Origin: Deinococcus sp. AJ005
Lineage (GTDB): Bacteria; Deinococcota; Deinococci; Deinococcales; Deinococcaceae
NCBI RefSeq assembly: GCF_009017495.1
Contig: NZ_CP044990.1
Location: 1,693,001 to 1,757,000, forward strand
Length of the DNA stretch: 64,000 bases
Direction of reading: 5' to 3'
Shown: in pieces, positions 7,460 through 20,639 of the stretch
Layout: each line of letters begins with the position of its first letter
How positions within the stretch are numbered: the first letter of the stretch is position 1
The notes under the pieces: generated by a model
Told to the model about the DNA's origin: nothing
The model's database searches: none
What the model saw: only the letters and a program-made list of their open reading frames with translations
Made by a program: the position numbers and the translations under genes

Positions 7460-9331
7460 ATGACCCGGCCACCCAGATTCGATACAGCTCCAAAAACTCC
7501 AATTCAAAGTGAAAATCTGCCCCTCTCGCACCGGCTGCGTGATCTGGCCGACACGCTGGGGCTGGTGTGGCGGGCCAGCCCCCGGCACAGCATCATTTTT
7601 GCGGCCACCACCTTGATCGCAAGCGCCCTGCCTGCCGCCAACCTCTACGTGGGCAAGCTGCTGCTGGACGAGGTGGCGCAGGCGGCGGGCGGCGGCGTGA
7701 CCTACGCGGCGCTGCTGACCCTGCTGGCCATTCAGGTGGCGCTGGGCGTGTTCGGCAGCCTGCTGAGTACGGTGGGCACGGCCTCGCAGCAACTGCTGGG
7801 CGACAGCCTGCAACACAGCGTCAGCCGCCGGATTCTGGACAAGGCGTCGGGCCTAAGCGTGGAAGCCTTCGAGAACGCCGACACGTATGACCGGCTGCAA
7901 CAGGCGTACCGCGAGGTGGGTTCGCGTCCGCTGGGGGTAGCGACGCAACTGGTGGGGCTGGCGGGGGCCGCCGTCACCCTGATCTCGGTGGGCGCATTGA
8001 TGGCCCGGCTGGGCGTGTGGGTGCTGCCCCTTGTGCTGCTGGCCAGCGTGCCGGGGGTGATCGTCAGCAACCGCTTCGGCATCCAGGGCTACCAGATGCT
8101 GCGCCGCCAGACCCACGACGCCCGCGTGCAGAACTACCTGGGCAGCCTGCTGACCTCGGACACGCTGGTCAAGGAAGTACGCCTCTTCGGCTTCGAGGGC
8201 CACCTGTTGGAGCGCTGGCGCAGCTATTACCTGGGCTTCCGCAAAACGCTGGAGGATCTGGTGCGCCGCCGCTCGGGGTGGGGCTTTGGCGCGGCGCTGG
8301 CTTCCGCGCTGCTGATTGGTCTGGCGAGCGCGCTGATTCTGCGGCGGGCGGCAGACGGTCAGATCAGCGTGGGTGACTTTTCCATCTTCGTGCTGGGCAT
8401 CGTGCAGGTGCAGGCCACCGTGAGCAATCTGCTGAACGGCGTCAGCGGCATTTACCAGAACCTGCTGTATATGCGAAACCTGTTCGGCTTTCTGGAGCTG
8501 CCCAGCCGCGATCTGGACGCCGGGGAGGTTTGGGCCGGCCCAATCGACACGATTGAATTCAAAGAGGTGGGGTTCCGCTATCCGCTGACCGAGCGCGACG
8601 TGCTGCGCGGCGTGAACTTCACCGTGCGGCGCGGGCAGGCGCTGGCGCTGGTGGGCGAGAACGGCGCGGGCAAGACCACCCTGGTCAAGCTGCTCACGCG
8701 GTTGTTCGAGCCGAGCAGCGGAACCATTTTGCTGAACGGCATGGACGCCGCTCTGTTCAGCCCGCGCAGCGTGCAAAAGCAGATGAGCATCATCTTTCAG
8801 GATTTCGGCCAGTACCAGATGAGCGCCCGCGAGAACGTCGCGCTGGCCGAGGTGGCGCGGCTCTCGGAGGAAGGCGTCGTGGAAAGCGCCGTGGAGCGGG
8901 CCGGCGCAGAGTTCGTGGACGACTTGCCGGAAGGGCTGGACACGCCGCTGGGCCGACTGTTTCAGGGCGGGCGGCAGCTCTCGGGTGGGCAGTGGCAACG
9001 GCTGGCGCTGGCGCGGCTGTATTTCCGGGACGCCTCGGTGCTGGTCTTCGACGAGCCGACGGCGGCGCTGGACGCCCGCGCCGAATCGGAGACCATCGAG
9101 GCGCTGCGGGCGCAGACCACGGACCGCATCACGCTACTGATATCGCACCGCTTTTCCACCGTCCGACTGGCCGATCAGATCGTGGTGCTGGACGGCGGCG
9201 TGATCGTGGAATCGGGCAGCCACGCGGAGCTGCTGGCACGCGGGGGGCAGTACGCGGCGCTGTACAACTTGCAGGCGCGGGGCTACGGCGTCACGGAGCA
9301 CGGGACGGCGGAAGTCAGCGGCCCGGCTTGA
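7460..9331 (+). CDS. ABC exporter, fused permease and ATPase
   Basis: 623-residue half-transporter of the MsbA/LmrA layout: about six TM segments in residues 45-330, then an ATPase with Walker A GENGAGKTT (about 399), signature LSGGQ (about 506), Walker B VLVFDEPTAALD (about 528) and switch histidine SHRFSTV. It would work as a homodimer or with an unseen partner. Substrate cannot be told. Its 3' end overlaps the convergent lipoprotein gene by 17 bases. Confidence 0.9.
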   Translation: MTRPPRFDTAPKTPIQSENLPLSHRLRDLADTLGLVWRASPRHSIIFAATTLIASALPAANLYVGKLLLDEVAQAAGGGVTYAALLTLLAIQVALGVFGSLLSTVGTASQQLLGDSLQHSVSRRILDKASGLSVEAFENADTYDRLQQAYREVGSRPLGVATQLVGLAGAAVTLISVGALMARLGVWVLPLVLLASVPGVIVSNRFGIQGYQMLRRQTHDARVQNYLGSLLTSDTLVKEVRLFGFEGHLLERWRSYYLGFRKTLEDLVRRRSGWGFGAALASALLIGLASALILRRAADGQISVGDFSIFVLGIVQVQATVSNLLNGVSGIYQNLLYMRNLFGFLELPSRDLDAGEVWAGPIDTIEFKEVGFRYPLTERDVLRGVNFTVRRGQALALVGENGAGKTTLVKLLTRLFEPSSGTILLNGMDAALFSPRSVQKQMSIIFQDFGQYQMSARENVALAEVARLSEEGVVESAVERAGAEFVDDLPEGLDTPLGRLFQGGRQLSGGQWQRLALARLYFRDASVLVFDEPTAALDARAESETIEALRAQTTDRITLLISHRFSTVRLADQIVVLDGGVIVESGSHAELLARGGQYAALYNLQARGYGVTEHGTAEVSGPA

Positions 9332-10241
9332 CGTCGTTGCGGGTGTCTTCCGCCTTCCAGGCTGCGGCAATTTCGGCGGCCTTGCCCGCCACCCAGGCCA
9401 GCGCGTCGCTGTTGGGAAACGAGATGGCGCTGTGGTCTTCGCGCGAGGAGATGAAACGCTCGATGCCCGTGCGGGTGCCGTCCAGGCGCACATTGGGCGT
9501 CAGCTCGAACAGGTAGTTGACCGGCCAGCCGCCGCTGACGCCAGGGCGGGCGGGCAGGCGTTTACTCTGCACCTCCAGATCGCGGGCGACATTGGGCCAG
9601 ACGATGTCCTTGACCCCCACCGTGCGCCCGGCCACCGAGAAGGCGTCGCAGGCGTGCATCGGGGAAGGCTCGCTGCCATACACGTCGCCCAGCGCCCGGA
9701 TCCCGTTTCCGAAATCGCCCTTCCAGGCCACACAGATGCCGTCCAGATCGACTTGCAGGGCAATCGGCACCCCCGGATTGACGCGGCTTAGATGGTGCAA
9801 CCACACCGATCCCTGCGAGTGGCCCAGCAGCACCAGCCGGGGCGGTTTCGCCGACTTCATCCAGGTGTTTTTGATCCGCTCGAAATCTGAACGCAGCGCC
9901 TCATAGCCGTGCTGGGGACCGCCGATGTACTCGGAGGAAAAGGTGGCGGCGGCGTTGCTGGCGTATCCCGAGACCTGGGTGCGCTCCCCCGCTGCCGTGA
10001 ACACATCGGCCAGTCGGTCCAGCGTGCCGCGCGATCCCAGGTAATCCCAGTTGTCGCGCGGGGCGAGACAAGGCGGCGCGCAACGGCCCGACATGCTGAA
10101 GATCACCACGTCCGGCGGCGGGCCGTTCAGGTTCAGGGCCGGGGTGCGGGCCGGATGCACCACATACAGCGGCGTGCAGCCCACCAGCGCCAGCACGCAC
10201 AGCAGCGGGGCCAGCAGACGGAGGGGGGGACGCAGAGACAC
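9315..10241 (-). CDS. Putative lipoprotein with alpha/beta-hydrolase-like nucleophile motif
   Basis: 308 residues from a GTG at 10241. The N-terminus is a lipoprotein signal (LRLLAPLLCVLALVGC, cysteine about residue 20). VLLGHSQGS near residue 140 is the GxSxG elbow of serine hydrolases of the alpha/beta fold; YIGGPQHGYEALRSDFERI precedes it, and DHSAISF near the end offers a possible catalytic histidine. It resembles the DUF3089-type hydrolase layout, though I am not certain. An upstream extension in frame has no signal and is rejected. Role unknown, probably at the cell envelope. Confidence 0.7.
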   Translation of the reverse strand: MSLRPPLRLLAPLLCVLALVGCTPLYVVHPARTPALNLNGPPPDVVIFSMSGRCAPPCLAPRDNWDYLGSRGTLDRLADVFTAAGERTQVSGYASNAAATFSSEYIGGPQHGYEALRSDFERIKNTWMKSAKPPRLVLLGHSQGSVWLHHLSRVNPGVPIALQVDLDGICVAWKGDFGNGIRALGDVYGSEPSPMHACDAFSVAGRTVGVKDIVWPNVARDLEVQSKRLPARPGVSGGWPVNYLFELTPNVRLDGTRTGIERFISSREDHSAISFPNSDALAWVAGKAAEIAAAWKAEDTRNDVKPGR

Positions 10242-10389
10242 CCTCCAGTTTAGGCACGAACAGGCGACCCGGATATGGGCGCGGCTTTCCTTTGCGGCCA
10301 CACCCGGCGGGGGCAGGCCACCGCCACGGCCCCTAGGCCAATTGTTCCCCCTTTCCCGCAAGTGCGCGTTGCGGGTATTCTGGACGGCA

Positions 10390-11115
10390 ATGACGCTCGA
10401 TCAGGCCGAACCTTCCACACTTTCCACCGAACCTTCCGCCTCCCGCCGGGGCCTGTTGATCGTGATCACGGGCGCGTCCGGCGTCGGCAAGGGTACCCTG
10501 CGCGAACGCTGGCTGGCCGGGCAGGACGTGTTCTACAGCACGTCGTGGACCACCCGCGAGGCCAGGGCCGGGGAACGTCACGGCGTGGATTATGTGTTCG
10601 TGCCGCCGGAAGTCTTCGAGAGCAAGGCCAGGGCAGGCGGCTTTCTGGAACACGCCGCCTTCGTGGGCAACCGCTACGGCACGCCCATCGAACCCATCGA
10701 GGCCGCGCTGGCACGCGGGCAGGACGTGGTGCTGGAAATCGAGGTGGAGGGGGCCATGCAGGTCAAGGCCCGCATGGGCGCTGAGGCCGTGCTGGTCTTC
10801 ATCATGCCGCCCAGCCTGACCGAGCTGCGCCGCCGTCTGGAGGGCCGCGCCACCGAGACCCCCGAGCGCGTCGAGAAACGCCTGCGCCGCGCCCGCGAGG
10901 AGATTCAGGAGGCCCACGCCTTCCGCTACGTGATCGTGAACGACGATCTGGACCGCGCGGTGGACGAGTTGCGGGCCGTGCAGCGCGCCGAGCGGGCCGC
11001 GCAGGTGCCGCGTGAGGAGTGGAGCGACGAGGACCGGGCGGCGGTGGCAGCGGCGCAGGCCGTGAAAAGTGAGAGTCTGGACGCGGCACATTTGCAGCGC
11101 GTCGTGGATTCTTAA
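10390..11115 (+). CDS. gmk: Guanylate kinase
   Basis: Converts GMP to GDP with ATP. P-loop GASGVGKGT at about residue 28, GMP-binding [26 protein letters not shown], and [14 protein letters not shown] are the family signatures. At 241 residues it is longer than the usual 190-210; the surplus is a 20-residue N-terminal arm and a C-terminal tail ([15 protein letters not shown]). ATG 10390 is chosen because a TATTCT box lies eight bases upstream; longer in-frame extensions have no family similarity. The next gene follows after 8 bases. Confidence 0.94.
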   Translation: MTLDQAEPSTLSTEPSASRRGLLIVITGASGVGKGTLRERWLAGQDVFYSTSWTTREARAGERHGVDYVFVPPEVFESKARAGGFLEHAAFVGNRYGTPIEPIEAALARGQDVVLEIEVEGAMQVKARMGAEAVLVFIMPPSLTELRRRLEGRATETPERVEKRLRRAREEIQEAHAFRYVIVNDDLDRAVDELRAVQRAERAAQVPREEWSDEDRAAVAAAQAVKSESLDAAHLQRVVDS

Positions 11116-11123
11116 GGCCGGGT

Positions 11124-11642
11124 GTGCCACTTGAAATTGTTCAGGGGGATATCGCCGCGCAGGACTGCGCCGCCGTCGTCACAGCCGCAAACAAGGAACT
11201 GATGGGCGGTGGGGGCGTGGACGGAGTGATCCACCGTGCCGCCGGGCCGGAGTTACTGCGCGCCATTCGCAGGATCGGCGGCACGCCCACCGGAACTGCC
11301 GTGATCACCCCAGCGTTCGAGCTGGAGAAAAATGGCGTGCAGTACGTGATTCACGCTGTCGGCCCGATCTGGCGCGACGGTCAGAGTGGCGAGGCCGAAC
11401 TGCTGGCCGGGGCGTACCGCCGCAGTCTAGAACTGGCGGTGGAGAATGGCTGCGCGTGTGTCGCCTTTCCCGCCCTCAGCACGGGGGTTTACGGGTATCC
11501 CGTCCAGAAAGCCGCGCCCGTGGCCCTGGCGACGATTCTGGAATTTCTGAACGGGCAGCCTGAACTGACGGTCCGCATGGTGCTGTATGACGTGGGCAGC
11601 CTGCATGTCTTTCAGCGGGCGCTGGCACGGCTGGCGGGCTAG
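11124..11642 (+). CDS. Macro-domain protein (ADP-ribose / O-acetyl-ADP-ribose hydrolase type)
   Basis: 172 residues from a GTG start. The macro fold is shown by [47 protein letters not shown] and [12 protein letters not shown], which match the YmdB/TARG-type nucleotide loop set. Such proteins bind ADP-ribose and often remove it from proteins or hydrolyse O-acetyl-ADP-ribose. It is eight bases downstream of gmk and probably co-transcribed. Exact substrate is not visible. Confidence 0.92.
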   Translation: MPLEIVQGDIAAQDCAAVVTAANKELMGGGGVDGVIHRAAGPELLRAIRRIGGTPTGTAVITPAFELEKNGVQYVIHAVGPIWRDGQSGEAELLAGAYRRSLELAVENGCACVAFPALSTGVYGYPVQKAAPVALATILEFLNGQPELTVRMVLYDVGSLHVFQRALARLAG

Positions 11643-11655
11643 TCGGGCAGCGCAG

Positions 11656-11833
11656 TCATACGGATTCCGTCTGTTTCGCGCAGAAATCGGGACAGCGCCG
11701 ATTCCTGCACTCCACGCCCGGAACCCGTTTTTCTCCTTCTCGCCATCGTCGCGAACAGACGCCCATGAGGACGCTGCTCCTCCCGTTCGGATTTCCAAGT
11801 GTTTTCAACACCTTTCAATCAGAGTCCGTATCA
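11656..11833 (+). repeat. Dispersed MITE-like repeat, copy 1 (178 bp)
   Basis: Starts TCATACGGATTC and ends GAGTCCGTATCA, imperfect terminal inverted repeats. It shares long blocks with copies 2-4: a central hairpin around ATCGGGACAGC, ACTCCACGCCCGGAACCCG, TTCTCCTTCTCGC, GAACAGACGCCCA and CGGATTTC. It lies between the macro-domain gene and the secreted-protein gene and has no plausible ORF. Confidence 0.8.
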
Positions 11834-11880
11834 GCCGCCTCAAAGTCCACGCTCATGCGCGGCGCATAGCATGCGGCCAT

Positions 11881-12696
11881 ATGTCCCCGCACCCCAATCT
11901 GCCCCATCTGCCCTTCCGGCGAACCCCTGCGCAGGCGTTGTTTCTCAGCGCGGCCCTGAGCCTCGGCGTCCTGCTGCCGGGGGCTGCCTCCGCACAGACC
12001 GCCGCGCCTGCGCCCAAGCCCGCTACGTCGTCCGCCGCTACCACTGAAGCGGCCAGCGCGATTGCCATTGAGGTCAGCGCCGCCGTGAAGGGGCAGATCG
12101 TCAGTTGCCCGACTGGTCTCAAACTCAGCCCGCGCGCGGTGTGCCTGTACGTGCCCAGCAGCGTGGCGTCGCTGCGTCCGCTGATTGCGGGCAAGCTCAG
12201 CGGGCGCACGGCGGGCGGATGGAAGACCAGTGGCAAGGCCAGCACCCTGCTGGTCAGCCAGAAGGCGGGCGGACCGCTGGGGGCCTTCGTGCTGCTCAGC
12301 GCCCTGAACGACAAGGAAAGTCTGGTGGTGGTGGACGCCGCACAGGCCAAGGTGTCCGCCGCCAAACCCGCCACCCCGGCAGGCGTGACCAAAGGCCAGC
12401 CCTACGTGCTGGGACGCGATCTGGCCGGAGTGGTGAGCGTGACCAGCCAGGGCGGCGGCAACTACCGCCTGACCACCGAGGACGGCTCGGTGCTGACCGT
12501 CACGGTGGGCCGCAAGGCCGCGCAGACCAGCAACGGCACGGTGGAACTGCCCCTCGCGCCCGCCACCGACGGCACCAACCTGATCTTCCCGCTGGACGGC
12601 CTGCGCTCGCTGGGCTGCACCGTCACGCCCGCCGGGACCAACCTGACCGTGGCCTGTGGGGCAGACAGCGTCGGATTGCGGCCCATCGTTTTCTAA
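11881..12696 (+). CDS. Secreted protein of unknown function
   Basis: 271 residues with a Sec signal peptide (about residues 1-36, cleavage near AASAQ) and an alanine/proline-rich linker to about residue 60. The mature part has two similar beta-rich halves; the second (NLIFPLDGLRSLGCTVTPAGTNLTV) resembles the copper-amine-oxidase-N-type stalk repeat found in bacterial surface proteins, a weak similarity. Four cysteines (ISCPTG/VCLYV region and GCTV/ACGAD region) could form two disulfides. ATG 11881 is the first start that gives a signal peptide. A strong terminator follows. Confidence 0.75.
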   Translation: MSPHPNLPHLPFRRTPAQALFLSAALSLGVLLPGAASAQTAAPAPKPATSSAATTEAASAIAIEVSAAVKGQIVSCPTGLKLSPRAVCLYVPSSVASLRPLIAGKLSGRTAGGWKTSGKASTLLVSQKAGGPLGAFVLLSALNDKESLVVVDAAQAKVSAAKPATPAGVTKGQPYVLGRDLAGVVSVTSQGGGNYRLTTEDGSVLTVTVGRKAAQTSNGTVELPLAPATDGTNLIFPLDGLRSLGCTVTPAGTNLTVACGADSVGLRPIVF

Positions 12697-12710
12697 GTCG
12701 ATTGGAAAAG

Positions 12711-12757
12711 AGAGGCGGGCGTGTCAGACACGGTTCCCGCCTCTTCTTCTATTTTCC
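12711..12757 (+). terminator. Rho-independent terminator after the secreted-protein gene
   Basis: AGAGGCGGG (12711-12719) pairs with CCCGCCTCT (12736-12744); inside the loop CGTGTC/GACACG adds a second stem. A TTCTTCTATTTT tract follows. Confidence 0.85.
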
Positions 12758-12906
12758 AGACGGCCTCGAAAAGCCTTCAGACGGTCTTAGGGTCCGGCTC
12801 ATGACGCCTGTGGGGGCAACCCAGCGGGCGTGAAGTGCGTAATCATAGCTGCAATCGCCCGCCACACAGAAGGGGCGTTGTCCATACTCTCAAGGAGGAT
12901 TTACCC

Positions 12907-13584
<678 letters not shown>

Positions 13585-13587
<3 letters not shown>

Positions 13588-13861
13588 TACGGATTCAGCT
13601 TGATTCCTTGTACGGGTTCCGTTCGTAACGCGGCAGGAATCGGAACAGCTCCGATTCCTGCACTACATGTCCGAAACCCGTTTTCCTTCTTCTCTCTATC
13701 GTCGCGAAGAGACTGTCGTTGTAGGAGAGCACCTGTATGGGGCTACTCCTCCCCATGACGGGTACAGCCCGAAAAGAGGACGCTGCTCCTCTGCTCCTCT
13801 GCTTCGCAAGTCCGCTCGGATTACAGCTATTTTCTACATGATTTAATCGGTGTCTGTATCA
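13585..13861 (+). repeat. Dispersed MITE-like repeat, copy 2 (277 bp, with internal insertion)
   Basis: Begins TGATACGGATTC, ends GTGTCTGTATCA. It holds a perfect 11-base inverted repeat, CAGGAATCGGA (13634-13644) and TCCGATTCCTG (13650-13660), with loop ACAGC. Compared with copies 1 and 4 it carries about 100 extra bases, mainly between 13705 and 13815. The gap 13588-13927 between pspA and the PPOX-type gene is essentially this element; I see no gene in it. Confidence 0.85.
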
Positions 13862-13927
13862 GACATAGAAAATCCCCGCCATCCAGAAAGTCAGGTGACG
13901 GGGCACAGCTTAAAGTCGGAGACAGGG

Positions 13928-14425
13928 TTACAGATTGACAGTTTCGTTGTTGCCCATATCGCCACGCTTGCCCGTCACTGCACCTTTGGCCAGCTCGTAC
14001 AACGCCTTGACCTTGCCGGGACCTTCCCACAGCTCTGCGCCGTGGGTACTGATCTTGATCAGTTGGACGTTGGGATCTTCCTTGCCGCCCTCGAAGTATG
14101 TCTTGTAGAAGTCGCTCCACAGCTCGTCCAGCTTGGCGCGGTCCTCCACCAGTTCGGCGGTGCCAGTCAGGCTGACATAGTTGCTGTCGTCTGGGTTGGA
14201 GTAGCTGACGTTCACCTGCGGGCGCTGGCCCATGTCATGGACGCCCTCGGTGTCCTTGCCGCCGATGAACCACAGGTCGCCGTCATACTCGGTCTGCTGG
14301 GTGGTCATGGGGCGGGCGTGCATATGGCCAGCGTCGGTCACGGTGGTCAGCATGGCGAACTTGACGTCCTTGATGATGCTGGCAATGTGCTTGATGGATT
14401 GCTCGCGGCTCAGATCGTCACTCAT
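13928..14425 (-). CDS. Pyridoxamine 5'-phosphate oxidase-like stress protein
   Basis: 165 residues of the split-barrel flavin-binding fold, most like the general stress protein 26 group. VKFAMLTTVTDAGHMHARPM, GDLWFIGGKDTEGVHDM, NVSYSNPDDSNYVSLTGTAELVED and the final VKALYELAKGAVTGKRGDMG support this. Such proteins bind FMN or FAD and are not true PNP oxidases. ATG 14425 begins the conserved fold; a longer in-frame start reaching 14695 would run through the end of the MFS gene and is rejected. Confidence 0.88.
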   Translation of the reverse strand: MSDDLSREQSIKHIASIIKDVKFAMLTTVTDAGHMHARPMTTQQTEYDGDLWFIGGKDTEGVHDMGQRPQVNVSYSNPDDSNYVSLTGTAELVEDRAKLDELWSDFYKTYFEGGKEDPNVQLIKISTHGAELWEGPGKVKALYELAKGAVTGKRGDMGNNETVNL

Positions 14426-14534
14426 AAGGCTGAGCTTGCCACGCACAGGCCAGGGGCTGTAGGATTTTCCGCACCGTCTAAATGAGAGATCAAGGAACCC
14501 GGCAGGGAGATTAAGTACACTTCCGCCAGTACGG

Positions 14535-15794
<1,260 letters not shown>

Positions 15795-15967
15795 TGCGCG
15801 AAGTATAAGCGCGCCGTGAAGGGAACAGCTTCAGACTCGAACGCGGCTGAGATGGCGCGGGACCCCGTTGTCTGCGCGATTGTTGTGCCCAGAAAAGACA
15901 CCCTCCACCAGGGAATTGTGGCCAGCGCCTCATGGGCGGGCCGCCCCCCCGGCACACAATGGGGGCC

Positions 15968-16891
15968 ATGCAGCAACGCAAACTCGGCAAGAATGGTCCC
16001 AACGTCTCTCTGGTGGGTCTGGGGTGCAACAACTTCGGGGGCCGACTGAATCAGGAAGCCACCAATGCGGTAGTGAGGGCGGCACTGGACGACGGCATCA
16101 CTCTGTTCGACACTGCCGATATCTACGGCAATCAGGGCGGCTCGGAAACCATGCTGGGCAAGGCGCTGGGATCAGAGCGTGGCAACATTATTCTGGCTAG
16201 CAAATTCGGAATGGACATGGGCGAGGCGGGCCAGGGAGCCAGACCCGAGTACATCCGCAAGGCGTTGGCGGCCAGCCTGAAACGCCTGGGAACCGATTAT
16301 CTGGACCTGTACCAGCTTCATAAGCCGGACCCACAGACGCCGCTGGCCGACACGCTGGGCACGCTGAACGAACTGGTGCAGGCCGGGCAGGTGCGGGCCA
16401 TCGGCTGCTCCAATCTGGACGCGGCGGGGGTGCGGGAAGCGGCGCAGATTGCAAAGGACCACAATCTGACCCCCTTCATCTGCGCCCAGGACGAGTACAG
16501 CCTGCTGGTGCGGGACGTGGAGGCTGAATTGCTGCCCACCCTGGAGGAATTGAAGATGGGCCTGCTGCCGTACTTCCCGCTGGCAAGCGGTCTGCTGAGC
16601 GGCAAGTATGGCCCAGATAACATTCCCGAGGGCACGCGCTTCGCCTCCTCACAGGGCGCGCAGGATAAGTACATGACCCCGGACAACTGGCGCAAGGTGC
16701 AGGCGCTGGAAAAGTACGCCCAGGCGCACGGCCATACCCTGCTGGAGCTGGCCTTTAGCTGGCTGGCGGCCCAGCCCACGGTCGGCAGCGTGATCGCCGG
16801 GGCCACCAAGCTGGAACAGATCGCCCAGAACGTGAAGGCGGCAGGCTGGGAGCTTGACACCTCGGAAGTGGAGGCCATTCTCAAGGGCTGA
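15968..16891 (+). CDS. Aldo/keto reductase
   Basis: 307-residue NADPH-dependent oxidoreductase with a TIM-barrel fold. Seen are LGCNNFGGRL, the catalytic segment LFDTADIYGNQGGSE (Asp and Tyr), lysine in ILASKFG, histidine in LYQLHKPD, and the cofactor end VIAGATKLEQIAQN. It matches the AKR group that includes perakine reductase-like and general-stress AKRs. An in-frame ATG nine bases upstream (15959) is also possible. It is divergent from the MFS gene. Confidence 0.92.
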   Translation: MQQRKLGKNGPNVSLVGLGCNNFGGRLNQEATNAVVRAALDDGITLFDTADIYGNQGGSETMLGKALGSERGNIILASKFGMDMGEAGQGARPEYIRKALAASLKRLGTDYLDLYQLHKPDPQTPLADTLGTLNELVQAGQVRAIGCSNLDAAGVREAAQIAKDHNLTPFICAQDEYSLLVRDVEAELLPTLEELKMGLLPYFPLASGLLSGKYGPDNIPEGTRFASSQGAQDKYMTPDNWRKVQALEKYAQAHGHTLLELAFSWLAAQPTVGSVIAGATKLEQIAQNVKAAGWELDTSEVEAILKG

Positions 16892-16948
16892 CTTGGCGCG
16901 GCGGTGGACAGGCAGATCATGGCTGGCGGATAACGGTTCAGCCCACCC

Positions 16949-17179
16949 CATACAGATAGATTCCCTCTATTTCGTGCAGGAATCGGGACAGCGTTGGGTT
17001 CTGCACTCCACGCCCGGAACCTGCTTTTCTCCTGATTGATCCCTTGTCCAGAACATCCTGTCGTCGTGAGATCGCACACATGCAGGGCGACTCCTTCACA
17101 TACGGGCGCCTGGACGCCCGTTTGGATTTTCAAGTGTTGCCGACACGTTCCCACCCGATGAGAACAGGAGTCTGCACGA
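16949..17179 (+). repeat. Dispersed MITE-like repeat, copy 3 (degenerate right end)
   Basis: Starts CCATACAGATAGATTCC and carries the shared blocks GCAGGAATCGGGACAGCG, CTGCACTCCACGCCCGGAAC, TTTTCTCCT, TCGTCGTGA and GGATTTTCAAGTGTT. The right end has decayed to GAGTCTGCACGA. The gap 16892-17230 holds this element and the terminator at 17163-17199 and no gene. Confidence 0.75.
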
Positions 17180-17199
17180 CATCACAGACTCCTGTTTTC
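17163..17199. terminator. Bidirectional terminator between the AKR gene and pgl
   Basis: AACAGGAGTCTG (17163-17174) and CAGACTCCTGTT (17185-17196) form a perfect 12-base stem, with A's on one side and T's on the other. It serves the convergent aldo/keto reductase and pentose phosphate operons and overlaps the end of repeat copy 3. Confidence 0.8.
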
Positions 17200-17230
17200 C
17201 CCAGACGAGCATAAGTTTAGTGGTTCGCCC

Positions 17231-17905
17231 TCAACTCTCCAGTTCGCGTGTGGCCGCCGCATCTACGAACCAGACTGGATTCTCAAGACGCGCCACAGGA
17301 TGGTCCCCGCGCCCCGCCTGCACGTCGGCCAGCGCTTCGGCTTTCTTGTCGCCAGACACCAGCAGCCAGCGCTGCCGGGCCGCGTTGATCTCGGGAAAAG
17401 TCATGGTGAGTCGCCCGGTGTCATGCTGTGGCACCCAGTTGGCCACCACGCGCCCGCCCGCCTCCAGCGCCGCCGTGCCGGGAAACAGGCTGGCGGTGTG
17501 GCCGTCATCGCCCATGCCCAGCAGGTTCACATCCAGGCACTCGGGCAACAGGGCGGCGTAAGCGGCGGCGGCCTCTTCCAGCGGGCGGCGTTCGCCCTCC
17601 ATCCGGTGAATCTGGGAGGCAGGTACCGATACATACGACAGCAACTCGCGCTGCGCCGTGCCGTAATTGCTTTCGGGACTGTCTGGGCCGACGCTGCGTT
17701 CATCGCCGAAGTAGATGTAGACGGCTTTCCAGGGAATGTCCGGCAGGTCACGTAAGGTGGCGTACATCAGCTTGGGCGTGCTGCCGCCCGAAAGGGCCAC
17801 ATGAAAGGCCCCGCGCGCCGTCACCGCTTCGCGCGCCACGCGGGCGAATGCCTCGGCAGCCGCGTCCGCTGCCGCCTGGGCTGTAGGAAAGACACGTAAG
17901 TTCAT
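17231..17905 (-). CDS. pgl: 6-phosphogluconolactonase (DevB type)
   Basis: Hydrolyses 6-phosphoglucono-lactone to 6-phosphogluconate. The 224 residues have [55 protein letters not shown] and [10 protein letters not shown], all standard for the DevB/Pgl family. A GTG at 17920, overlapping the opcA stop as GTGA, is the other possible start; ATG 17905 begins right at the family start. It is the last gene of the gnd-zwf-opcA-pgl operon. Confidence 0.93.
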   Translation of the reverse strand: MNLRVFPTAQAAADAAAEAFARVAREAVTARGAFHVALSGGSTPKLMYATLRDLPDIPWKAVYIYFGDERSVGPDSPESNYGTAQRELLSYVSVPASQIHRMEGERRPLEEAAAAYAALLPECLDVNLLGMGDDGHTASLFPGTAALEAGGRVVANWVPQHDTGRLTMTFPEINAARQRWLLVSGDKKAEALADVQAGRGDHPVARLENPVWFVDAAATRELES

Positions 17906-17916
17906 GGCTGCCCCAT

Positions 17917-18866
17917 TCACAGCGTCGCCTTGGCCAGCTTCCAGGCGCGTTCAAACATCTCGCCGCGCTCCGGGCGGGCCATCACACGGCCCAGACCCTC
18001 GGCCAGCGACATGGTGGGAACGTTGACCTCCGTCACATGCTTCTTGTCGTCCCAGACAGATTCCACACGAACAGTCTCAGCCTCACCCGCCGCCAGCGTG
18101 AAGCGCACACCGTCGCCGGAGAGTTCCACGCCACACAGATCGCCGTTCTCACGGCCACAGCGGGCCGCCTTGAACTCGACATTCTCCAGGTTCTTCCAGC
18201 CCAGTGTGTCGGCCACGAATCCGGCATACAGGCGGGCAGGCAGGTCCTTGCCCCCAGCATGGCGCACGGTCAGATGGTCCACTCGCGGCAGTTGCCGGGC
18301 GGCGTCGGGGCTGTCGAAGATCTGGGCCAGTGCCTCGCGCCAGCTTGCGGAGCGGCTCCAGCCCAGATCGGCCAGGGCGTAATGCCGCGCCGGGGGAATG
18401 TCCAGCGTCAGGCTGTCCGCGATCACCTGATCGGCGATATCGGTCAGCTCGCGCATCAGCAGACCCTCGGGCTTGGTGTCCGAACCCCACCAGACATGGT
18501 TGACGGTGGCGGGGCGCAGCAGCGGCAGAATCGCGCCCTGAAGCTGCTCTGTGCTGGCGTCGATGGTCAGCCGCTCCACGAACGTCCCCCGGCGCTGGGA
18601 CACCAGACTGGCGTGGACCATCAGATCGTCGGTGCCGTCCATCACGCCGATGATCTGCCGCCCGGCGTAGCGGCCTTCCAGGCCCGCCAGCGCCTCCTGA
18701 ACCCGAGAGAGGTGTTTGCGGACGGTCAGCGCGATGATGTTGCCGGTGTAGGCCCGCGTTTCCACGTTGGTCTGGGACCACAGCTCGTCCAGCGTGATCT
18801 GCGCCTTGCGGACGCTGGTCTCGACCGGGCCGACGGTGCTCGTCGCAGGAGCGGTGGGGGCAGCCA

Positions 18867-18867
<1 letters not shown>
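17917..18867 (-). CDS. opcA: Glucose-6-phosphate dehydrogenase assembly/activator protein OpcA
   Basis: 316 residues of the OpcA family, which allosterically activates or assembles G6PDH in cyanobacteria and actinobacteria. The N-terminal part has [20 protein letters not shown]; the centre has [20 protein letters not shown] and [19 protein letters not shown], and [13 protein letters not shown] is typical. The ATG overlaps the zwf stop in TGATG, so the two products are made together, as expected for a complex. Confidence 0.9.
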
Positions 18868-20635
<1,768 letters not shown>

Positions 20636-20639
<4 letters not shown>

